Positions 1-5,449 of a stretch of DNA of 5,449 nt are shown here, in pieces (position 1 is the stretch's first letter; each line of letters starts with the position of its first letter). The notes beneath the pieces were generated by a model, which was not told where the DNA came from, did not search any database, and saw nothing but the letters and a program-made list of their open reading frames with translations. Position numbers and translations under genes: made by a program. This DNA is from Mollicutes bacterium. GTDB taxonomy: Bacteria > Bacillota_I > Bacilli_A > Izemoplasmatales > Izemoplasmataceae. Where the stretch lies: positions 1 to 5,449 of the forward strand of contig PUMO01000011.1 in assembly GCA_003551405.1 (NCBI GenBank). The letters run 5' to 3'.

Positions 1-123
1 AAGCGTTGTTCCACGCTTCCGAAAGTTCTACCTTGCAAAAGATATCATGCGCTTCCCTACGGTTGGCGATAAATAGCCCTGACTGGACTTTCACCAGTTA
101 GATTCGCGCCATGCCTGGCACAC
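1..123 (-). mobile_element. 5' end of a group IIC intron (partial, runs off the left edge)
   Basis: Read on the minus strand from 123 leftwards, the sequence begins GTGTGCCAGGCATGGC, followed by a TGGTGAAAGTCCA element. This is very close to the 5' end and start of domain I in group IIC introns, such as the crystallised Oceanobacillus iheyensis intron (GUGUGCCCGGCAUGG, then GGGUGAGAGUCCC). The ACTGG/CCAGT stem (plus-strand 82-86 with 94-98) and a second 6-bp stem (1-6 with 13-18) support folded RNA. The intron 5' boundary is placed at 123 and lies 7 nt past the terminator stem at 131-158, the known insertion preference of class IIC. Domains II-VI and any reverse transcriptase/maturase gene would lie outside the window. 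I cannot tell whether the element is complete or a truncated remnant. The family match is from memory of the consensus. Confidence 0.82.
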
Positions 124-158
124 GAAGAAAAGCACCATCATCTTACGATGACGGTGCT
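124..158 (-). terminator. Intrinsic terminator, target site of the group IIC intron
   Basis: Positions 131-158 form a perfect 12-bp stem (one G-U pair) closed by a 4-nt loop. On the minus strand it reads AGCACC/GTCATC paired to GATGAT/GGTGCT. It is followed by the T-rich run TTTCTTC (130-124) and then directly by the intron 5' end. It lies downstream of the broken minus-strand gene at 285-531 and probably ended its transcript. The intron insertion has replaced whatever followed the short T-tract. On the plus strand the hairpin is followed only by CATAAATTTT, so rightward termination would be weak. Confidence 0.8.
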
Positions 159-284
159 CATAAATTTTAGTGAATGACCTTATCTTTGACAAAGCGTCTA
201 AAATTATAATAACGTTTGAATATTTTAAAACCCTTTTATTGATAATATTCCAATGAACCTATGAATAATTCATTAATCACTGGT

Positions 285-531
285 TCACTCTATCAATAAA
301 TCAAGCGCTTCGACCTCATCGACAGCTTTCGATAATATGGTGTTCAGTGTCTTGATGACAGCGCTATAAGAACTTACAAGTTTTATATAATACTTGGCCG
401 CTTCGGTTTGTCTTTGTTCACCGGTAGATGTCACTTCTACAGTGCTGTAAGTGGTAATCTAGAATTACAATAAATGGAAACGTCAACCCCATACTGATTA
501 ACACTATAATGATTAGAACCACTTTTTTCAT
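285..531 (-). pseudogene. Frameshifted small exported or membrane-anchored protein (hypothetical)
   Basis: ATG at 531-529 follows AAGGGG (547-542) at a 10-nt spacing. It opens a frame beginning MKKVVLIIIVLISMG, a classic signal peptide or membrane anchor (hydrophobic about residues 4-24, no lipobox cysteine). That frame stops at 420-418 after 37 codons, and its last dozen residues look like out-of-frame sequence. A second frame on the same strand is open from 458 to the TGA at 287-285. It encodes a plausible polar helical tail (TYSTVEVTSTGEQRQTEAAK, then KYYIKLVSSYSAVIK and an acidic end) but has no start codon with a ribosome binding site. The two halves join near 459 if one base was gained or two lost, restoring a protein of about 80 residues. 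I do not recognise the family. The gene has its own promoter at 561-587 and is transcribed away from the large operon. A sequencing error is the main alternative to a real mutation. Confidence 0.55.
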
Positions 532-560
532 GTATATTCATCCCCTTGTTTACACTACAT

Positions 561-587
561 AGTATATCACGAAGCAATGACTTTCAA
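561..587 (-). promoter_or_regulatory. Promoter of the small minus-strand gene
   Basis: Read on the minus strand, TTGAAA (587-582) is followed after 15 nt by TATACT (566-561). The -10 is preceded by TGA, giving an extended -10 (TGnTATACT) that can compensate for the short spacer. The expected transcript start is near 554, about 7 nt before the AAGGGG ribosome binding site of the gene starting at 531. The fit of promoter, ribosome binding site and signal-peptide start supports a once-functional gene. Confidence 0.5.
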
Positions 588-699
588 ATGTTTTTAGCGT
601 AACGATTTCAAGATGCAGCGCTGGAATAATTCACACGTTATTATGGATATTAACTATGCACACTGTCATGTTTTTTTATGGCACACCTTTTCTCTTTAA

Positions 700-721
700 A
701 AATGATTGCGCATCATCATTT
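700..721. repeat. 22-bp inverted repeat upstream of the operon promoter
   Basis: The arms AAATGAT (700-706) and ATCATTT (715-721) are exact reverse complements separated by 8 nt that contain the palindrome TGCGCA. The repeat ends 10 bp before the -35 element of the operon promoter. That position would suit an operator or activator site, but no regulator is encoded in the window and such repeats also arise by chance. Confidence 0.3.
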
Positions 722-731
722 AAGGGCGCTG

Positions 732-760
732 TTTGATTTGCATGCTGTGTCTTGTATAAT
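732..760 (+). promoter_or_regulatory. Sigma-A-type promoter of the regulator-glycosyltransferase operon
   Basis: A perfect TATAAT -10 (755-760) lies 17 nt downstream of TTTGAT (732-737), which serves as -35; TTGATT at 733-738 with a 16-nt spacer is equivalent. Transcription should start near 767, leaving a very short leader of about 18 nt before ATG 785. There is therefore no room for a riboswitch or attenuator, and any control must act at initiation or after translation. Confidence 0.7.
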
Positions 761-770
761 ACTTGTATAA
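751..770 (+). repeat. 9-bp direct repeat CTTGTATAA overlapping the promoter
   Basis: CTTGTATAA occurs at 751-759 and again at 762-770, an 11-bp period or roughly one helical turn. The first copy contains the -10 element and the second spans the expected transcription start. The arrangement could be a tandem operator or a duplication of the -10 region. The second copy is a poor promoter for this gene because transcripts from it would begin at or after the ribosome binding site. Confidence 0.4.
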
Positions 771-777
771 AGGGAGG
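769..777 (+). promoter_or_regulatory. Ribosome binding site that fixes the start at 785
   Basis: AAAGGGAGG lies 7 nt upstream of ATG 785, an ideal Shine-Dalgarno spacing. An in-frame TTG at 752 would extend the protein by 11 residues, but it lies inside the promoter, upstream of the expected transcript start, and has no ribosome binding site. It is therefore rejected. Confidence 0.85.
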
Positions 778-784
778 CCAAGCC

Positions 785-2773
785 ATGCGTGAAAACACTA
801 TACTGCGAATCAATTTATCGGATAGAGAACATTTCAGCGCCTACTTATTTAAATCGGGTGACGATATTGTTTTAATAGACCCAGGTGCGCCTGCATTTGT
901 GAAGCGTCTTTTAAAACAAATTGAAACCCATACACCCTTAACGTCGATTACCCATGTGCTTGTCCAAAACATGATCTTTAATGACCTTTCTGTACTTAAA
1001 CAGCTTGAAAGTGAAGGACTGCGGGCAACCTTGATCACCTATGCTACAGAGTCTATTGAGAGTGCTGGGATTGAATGGCCAGTATATGGCATCGCTGATT
1101 TTAATTACGTCTGGACGCTTTCAAACGGAGAGTCACTGATGTTTTATGAATCATCCTTTGTCCCCTGTGCGCATAGTTTCATGACCTATATTCCCAGTAA
1201 GCACGCACTTTTTTCAGGGGTGCTTTTTTCACATAATCCCCGCTATAATGACAACCTTGAAGCGTTAAGCAAAAGTGTCAAACGTACGCATGAAACATTA
1301 ATTCCAAGCAGTGAGTTTGTTGTGGCGATGCTTAAGAAAGTAGCTGAGCACCCCTTAAAACGGGTGTATCCCATTAAGGGGGACGTCATCGATGATGACT
1401 GGTTGGACACTGTACGCGAACACGTTATTAAGCATGATTTTTATAATGCATCAGAAGTATTGCTTGCCAAGCAGTCACAGCGCCGTCGCTTTAATTATAT
1501 AGGGCTTAGTAACCTCATGCTTAAACAACTGCATAAGCATTTTGACGCAGAGACGATTAAAGAAGCGTTCACGGATGACACCATTATCTTAAAACAAAAT
1601 GAGAGCATTCTTGAAGTTAATCAAAGCAGCCTTGAAGGTTATAAACTTTGGAACCGTTTTTTTGACAACATCTATCACACGCATGGCGTCAACTGGCTCG
1701 CTTTATTAGAACCATTGGTGCGCAAGTATGCGCGCATGTACAATGTACGCCTTCCCAAGATATATCGTTCGCAAATCGTAAAACAACAAATACAGTCCCA
1801 TACGCACAAGGAACAAAGCGACGCGCTTAAAACAGAACTTGAAAACGTGAACCGCAAACTTAAAAGCACCATTGACCAGCTATTGCGCGACCCCGTTACC
1901 GATATCTATAATGAAACCTTCATGCGCCAACATCTGCGCAATGAATTGACGCACGCGCTCCAAACCGAAAATACACGAGGGCTTTTGTTTATCGAGATTG
2001 ACCAGCTCTCTGATTTTAACCAACGCTACGGTAAGACAACCGGGGACGAATCATTGCGGAATGCAGTCTATGAAATCGAGCATGCCGGGCAAGACCACCT
2101 AGTGTTTAAACAACACGGCCCCGCGTTGATCGTTTATGACCCTGCATGTAGCCAGGCGTCACTACGTGACCGCGCAGAAACAATACTTGAACGGACAGAA
2201 AACAGCACTTTGTTTGTTGAACCTATCACCGTGAGTATTGGTGTGGTCACTTTAAAAGAAATTGATGCAGACTTAACCATAGAAGGGAAAATCAACCGCA
2301 TGGTTGATTACGGCTTAATGCGCTTGATGCTCGCCAAACGCCGCGGCGGGGGACAATATATTGATGCGTCCAACGCAACCGATTCACTATATAAGGGAAG
2401 CGTACTGATAATCGATGAAGATGAAATCAATCAAAATCTGCTTCTCAATATTCTCTCGCGCGCTTCTTTTGATGCGGTTATCGCCAATGATATCTATGAA
2501 GCCTATGATATCTTGAGCACACATAGAATTGATGTCATCATCAGTGAGATCAACCTGAGTAAACTTGATGGCTATCAATTTAAAACTTGGGTGAACAACC
2601 ATCCAGCCTTTCGCCACATCCCTTTCATTATTGCGTCGCATCATAAAAACCGTGATGTCATCCGCCGCAGCAATCAACTCGGTGTCGATATTGTGCTTAA
2701 AAAGCCAATCATTCCTGAAGAAATCATCGGTTTGATTGAACGCTACAGACAAAGGAGAATCCATTATGGATAA
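785..2773 (+). CDS. ODP-like metallo-beta-lactamase / GGDEF / receiver protein with degenerate active sites
   Basis: This is a 662-residue soluble protein with no signal peptide or membrane segment. Residues 1 to about 215 resemble an ODP-type metallo-beta-lactamase fold (VLIDPG at 29-34; H130 followed by MTY and LFSGVLF). The usual HxExDH loop is replaced by VLVQNMIFND (58-67), the Asp of SGDLF is Val146, and the late PxHG motif reads PIKG (196-199), so most metal ligands are gone. Residues about 215-330 are helical and unassigned, and about 333-368 form a probable coiled coil. Residues about 369-525 are a GGDEF domain, recognised by DPVTDIYN, FIEIDQL, SIGV (484-487) and AKRRGGGQ (517-524). 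Its signature is HGPAL (444-448) and the RxxD inhibitory site is absent, so diguanylate cyclase activity is unlikely. Residues about 538-660 are a receiver domain with D544/E545, S618 and K640-P641, but Glu588 replaces the phospho-acceptor Asp. The stop overlaps the next start by 8 bp. I infer a signal-integrating partner of the downstream synthase, functionally comparable to degenerate-GGDEF YdaK but with a different architecture. Confidence 0.88.
   Translation: MRENTILRINLSDREHFSAYLFKSGDDIVLIDPGAPAFVKRLLKQIETHTPLTSITHVLVQNMIFNDLSVLKQLESEGLRATLITYATESIESAGIEWPVYGIADFNYVWTLSNGESLMFYESSFVPCAHSFMTYIPSKHALFSGVLFSHNPRYNDNLEALSKSVKRTHETLIPSSEFVVAMLKKVAEHPLKRVYPIKGDVIDDDWLDTVREHVIKHDFYNASEVLLAKQSQRRRFNYIGLSNLMLKQLHKHFDAETIKEAFTDDTIILKQNESILEVNQSSLEGYKLWNRFFDNIYHTHGVNWLALLEPLVRKYARMYNVRLPKIYRSQIVKQQIQSHTHKEQSDALKTELENVNRKLKSTIDQLLRDPVTDIYNETFMRQHLRNELTHALQTENTRGLLFIEIDQLSDFNQRYGKTTGDESLRNAVYEIEHAGQDHLVFKQHGPALIVYDPACSQASLRDRAETILERTENSTLFVEPITVSIGVVTLKEIDADLTIEGKINRMVDYGLMRLMLAKRRGGGQYIDASNATDSLYKGSVLIIDEDEINQNLLLNILSRASFDAVIANDIYEAYDILSTHRIDVIISEINLSKLDGYQFKTWVNNHPAFRHIPFIIASHHKNRDVIRRSNQLGVDIVLKKPIIPEEIIGLIERYRQRRIHYG
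2751..2773 (+). promoter_or_regulatory. Ribosome binding site and 8-bp gene overlap (translational coupling)
   Basis: AAAGGAGA (2751-2758) lies 7 nt before ATG 2766, and both are inside the end of the upstream gene, whose TAA is at 2771-2773. The shared bases ATGGATAA are read in two frames. Ribosomes ending the regulator are placed to start the synthase, which favours linked amounts of the two proteins. Confidence 0.85.
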
Positions 2774-5449
2774 TCTCACCGTTGTCTTAGCGACACTTTT
2801 CACTTTAATTGTGATTGCGGTTTTACTAGTTATAGCGATAACACTTCAGCGTCTCTTTCACCGTCGCAGACAACACCTTTCCAACGTGGTGAGAGCGAAA
2901 GTTGTGCGCGCCTATTTTGAAGAGGACGTTTCATTTAAGGGCATTCCTTTTAAAATCTTTTTAGAATCACTCATCGAGATCGATGAACAGATGCAGCTCG
3001 ATGAAACGATGCGTAAAGCCCTTCTTGAGCGTTTACTTAAGACGCGCCATATTAATCGAATGAAACGGCGCCTCAACAGCCCGTTTGTCTTCACTAGGAA
3101 GACGTCCGCCTTCTATCTAGGGCGCCTGGCTCTTAAGCAAACGGATGCACTGCTCGGCGAACACTTCAAACAAGAAACCAACGAAGTTGTTCGCCTCTAC
3201 ATTCTCATCGCACTTGGTCCGCGTCTGACTAAAGCACAGTTTCAAGCGGTCATGAATAGTCTAAACGGCAGTACATCCTTTTATCAGCGCCGCGTGGGAA
3301 CCATTATTGCCAATCATTACCGCGCGCTTTATCAATGGTTTCCGCTTTATGAAACCTCACGCGATCAAACGGTGGTGTATACGCTTTTGCATGTGATGAG
3401 CTTTAACCGTGATCCATTCTTAAACACATATGCCATGGATTTGCTCACTGAACTGAATCAAGGGGCCCTATTTGAGAAAAGTGTTAATGAAGCATTTACA
3501 CGCATGATTGTCAATAACTTCTTGGACCATTCTCCTGAATATCTAATGGATTCATATCATCTTAATCATTCAAACCCTACCATTCAGCGCCGGGCCATCT
3601 TAGCGCTGGCCAAAAGCTTGAAGCCACGTGCACTGGAGATTATGATTAATACGCTTGATGGAACATCTATGGATAATGCGCGCATTGAAGCGATCAACCG
3701 AATGGTGTTTGATAAAAAAGCGTTGCTTGATGATGTCATCACGCGCTATCCTGTATTGAGCGATTATAAAAAACGGCGTCTCACTAGTGTCCTCGCGCAC
3801 CGTTTTGATTACATCATGTTAAAAACAAAGCTTGATGCGTCGATGCGTGCTACCTTGACACACAATTGTCTGGATGAAGGCTGGGTGGAACCGCTCATTA
3901 CGTTTTTAAATCAAAATACGAAACGTCCAATTGGTAAGGAAATTGCGAATTACGTCCGTCCATATTTAAGTGATTTAACCTTAAGGCGGCGTTTCGCGCA
4001 AGCCGCCAATCAATCGCTTGCGACTTTGCTAGGCTTAAGCAGTGATACATACAGTGATCCCCAAAGGGAAAAGACTCCACTTGAACCTGAAAAGATCAAA
4101 TTTATCGCACGGTGGGTCCTGTTCAGTTTACTGGTATTTCCCATTGTCTTTATCATTCGTATGCGCGGTGAATTGTTCACGATGACATTCACTGAAATAA
4201 TTGAAGAATTTTTATTGGACGTGGGCCGCTATCTCACCGTCTATTTTGTGATAATCAATTTGATTTATATTGTCTTACTCATCATGGCCATTATAGAATC
4301 TCGCAAGCAGGTTATACTTGCAAAAATCAAAAAAGCGTCCATGCTTTTTAAGCATCGACTGCTTCCGAGTATCTCGGTGATTGCGCCGGCATATAACGAA
4401 GAAAAAAGCATTGTGGAAAGTGTCAACAGTCTTTTAAACGTCCAGTATCCCAATGCTGAGGTGATTGTGGTTAATGACGGGTCGAAAGATGAAACATTGC
4501 AAGTCCTTAAAAAATCCTTTAACTTGACCATCAAACATCCCTTTTTCTCTGAAAAGCTTTCAACGCAGCCTATCAAAGCTGTCTATGTAAGCCGCTCTAT
4601 CCCAAACTTAATCGTGATTGACAAAGTTAACGGCGGAAAGGCGGACGCGCTCAATGTAGGGATTAACGCTGCGAAAAATACGTATGTGTGCGGGATTGAT
4701 GCGGATAGTGTCCTTGAAAATGACGCGCTTTTAAAGATTGCCTCCCCAACGTTTGATGAGACCAAACCCACAATCGCCCTAGGCGGCAATATCTTTCCTG
4801 CAAACGGGTTCACCTTTGACCGTGGCATTGTGGCCTCAAGGGACATCGGACGCGAAAGCATTACCCGGTTTCAGACCATTGAATATTTGCGCGCATTCAC
4901 GAGCGGACGGATTGGTTGGTCAAAAATGCAGTCTTTGATGATTATTTCGGGTGCGTTTGGGGTGTTTGACCGCGAGCAACTCATTGAAAGTGGCGGATAC
5001 CTTACAAGCAGTGGCCGCTATAAAAAGAACACCGTGGGTGAAGACATGGAACTTGTCGTGCGCATGCGCCGCCAGGCGTATGAAGCCAAACGCCCCCACA
5101 GTGCCAAGTATGTCTACAATGCATATTGTTATACCGAGCTTCCCAGTGATTATTCAACCTTGTTCAAACAGCGCAATCGCTGGCAGCGCGGGTTAATCGA
5201 TATCCTTTCTTATCACCGAAAGATTATGCTTAAGCGGCGCTATAAGCATATGGGCATGATTGGGCATCCTTATTACTTTATCTTTGAATTTCTGGGACCC
5301 TTCATTGAGGTTCAGGGTTATATCATGTTGTTGGTTGCATTATTGCTTGGCTTACTTAGTGCACCGATAATTCTAGCTATTTTCACTGCTTCGATCGGCT
5401 TTGGTATTGTGGTATCCCTAGCGTCACTTTTCATGATTGAACACGAACG
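2766..5449 (+). CDS. HEAT-like domain fused to a processive family-2 glycosyltransferase (3' end outside window)
   Basis: The open frame runs 894 codons to the window edge without a stop. Residues about 5-28 are a membrane segment followed by HRRR, placing the next part in the cytoplasm. Residues about 45-435 are helical with HEAT-like units, for example TRKTSAFYLGRL (110-121), VVRLYILIALG (141-151) and NPTIQRRAILALAKSL (270-285). Two membrane segments follow (about 446-466 and 489-512), then the GT-A domain: ISVIAPAYNEE (from 536), NDGS with D571, NGGKADALN (622-630), DADS (645-648), SGAFG, GED with D760, and QRNRW (802-806). These D, DxD, (T/G)ED and QxxRW motifs are those of processive inverting synthases such as BcsA, PgaC/IcaA and hyaluronan synthase. 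More membrane segments start near 836. The predicted topology puts both the HEAT-like and catalytic parts in the cytoplasm. The likely role is polymerising a UDP-sugar and exporting the chain; the sugar cannot be told. B. subtilis YdaM is a known glycosyltransferase of similar kind. Translation is coupled to the degenerate signalling protein upstream. Confidence 0.88.
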   Translation, partial: MDNLTVVLATLFTLIVIAVLLVIAITLQRLFHRRRQHLSNVVRAKVVRAYFEEDVSFKGIPFKIFLESLIEIDEQMQLDETMRKALLERLLKTRHINRMKRRLNSPFVFTRKTSAFYLGRLALKQTDALLGEHFKQETNEVVRLYILIALGPRLTKAQFQAVMNSLNGSTSFYQRRVGTIIANHYRALYQWFPLYETSRDQTVVYTLLHVMSFNRDPFLNTYAMDLLTELNQGALFEKSVNEAFTRMIVNNFLDHSPEYLMDSYHLNHSNPTIQRRAILALAKSLKPRALEIMINTLDGTSMDNARIEAINRMVFDKKALLDDVITRYPVLSDYKKRRLTSVLAHRFDYIMLKTKLDASMRATLTHNCLDEGWVEPLITFLNQNTKRPIGKEIANYVRPYLSDLTLRRRFAQAANQSLATLLGLSSDTYSDPQREKTPLEPEKIKFIARWVLFSLLVFPIVFIIRMRGELFTMTFTEIIEEFLLDVGRYLTVYFVIINLIYIVLLIMAIIESRKQVILAKIKKASMLFKHRLLPSISVIAPAYNEEKSIVESVNSLLNVQYPNAEVIVVNDGSKDETLQVLKKSFNLTIKHPFFSEKLSTQPIKAVYVSRSIPNLIVIDKVNGGKADALNVGINAAKNTYVCGIDADSVLENDALLKIASPTFDETKPTIALGGNIFPANGFTFDRGIVASRDIGRESITRFQTIEYLRAFTSGRIGWSKMQSLMIISGAFGVFDREQLIESGGYLTSSGRYKKNTVGEDMELVVRMRRQAYEAKRPHSAKYVYNAYCYTELPSDYSTLFKQRNRWQRGLIDILSYHRKIMLKRRYKHMGMIGHPYYFIFEFLGPFIEVQGYIMLLVALLLGLLSAPIILAIFTASIGFGIVVSLASLFMIEHE

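Noticed and set aside
131..158. Hairpin as a regulatory or CRISPR-like repeat
   Set aside because: It is a single copy with a T-rich tail on the minus strand and an adjacent intron end; a terminator explains all of it.
432..458. Tail frame of the minus-strand pseudogene as an independent gene with a GTG start at 434
   Set aside because: There is no ribosome binding site before the GTG, while the upstream frame supplies a promoter, ribosome binding site and signal peptide that otherwise lack a mature protein.
613..699. Possible 28-residue plus-strand peptide starting at ATG 613
   Set aside because: There is no convincing ribosome binding site or promoter, the composition is random-looking, and it is too short to support.
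752..784. In-frame TTG start at 752 extending the first protein by 11 residues
   Set aside because: The TTG overlaps the -10 region, precedes the expected transcript start and lacks a ribosome binding site; ATG 785 has AAAGGGAGG at 7-nt spacing.
2387..2803. 138-residue minus-strand open frame
   Set aside because: It is antisense to the receiver domain and the start of the next gene, with no recognisable protein features; a shadow of the real coding frame.
2766..4370. Idea that the HEAT-like region and the glycosyltransferase are two separate genes
   Set aside because: The frame is continuous from 2766 through the catalytic domain with no stop, and the two membrane segments between them join them in a coherent topology.
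4265..4861. Minus-strand open frames of 103 and 92 residues
   Set aside because: Both are antisense to the conserved GT-A domain and are shadows.
4951..5196. 81-residue plus-strand open frame inside the glycosyltransferase
   Set aside because: It lies out of frame over the GED and QRNRW catalytic region, which is clearly coding in the other frame.

Overview
The window looks like chromosomal DNA of a low-to-moderate-GC Gram-positive-type bacterium (Bacillota or a related lineage). The evidence is strong AGGAGG-like ribosome binding sites 7 bases before the start codons, sigma-A-like promoters, TGG as the tryptophan codon in both genes, and a group IIC intron of the type common in Firmicutes. 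I cannot name the genus from sequence alone.

Layout. (1) Positions 1-123 on the minus strand are the first 123 nucleotides of a group IIC intron that continues off the left edge. It sits 7 nt beyond an intrinsic-terminator hairpin (131-158), the typical target of this intron class. (2) Positions 285-531 on the minus strand hold a small gene for a signal-peptide-bearing protein. It has its own promoter and ribosome binding site but is broken by a frameshift near 459. The hairpin is probably its terminator. Positions 159-284 hold nothing I recognise. (3) Positions 532-784 are a divergent intergenic region with a promoter on each strand, a 22-bp imperfect inverted repeat and a 9-bp direct repeat over the right-hand promoter. 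(4) Positions 785-2773 encode a 662-residue protein made of a metallo-beta-lactamase-fold (ODP-like) domain, a helical linker with a coiled coil, a GGDEF domain and a C-terminal receiver domain. Key residues are lost or changed in all three recognisable domains. (5) From 2766, overlapping the previous gene by 8 bp and continuing past the right edge, is a large membrane protein. It has one N-terminal membrane segment, about 400 residues of HEAT-like helical sequence, two membrane segments, a processive family-2 glycosyltransferase domain with all catalytic motifs intact, and further membrane segments.

How it works together (inference). Genes 4 and 5 form a promoter-driven, translationally coupled pair that is likely the start of an exopolysaccharide operon. 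The glycosyltransferase would polymerise and export a polysaccharide such as a poly-hexosamine, cellulose-like or hyaluronan-like chain. The upstream protein is probably not an enzyme. With a metal-poor ODP fold, a dead GGDEF domain and a receiver carrying Glu at the phospho-acceptor position, it looks like a ligand-sensing or scaffold subunit that controls the synthase. Bacillus subtilis YdaK, a degenerate GGDEF protein in the ydaJKLMN exopolysaccharide operon, is a known parallel. The HEAT-like region fused to the glycosyltransferase is a plausible docking surface for it.
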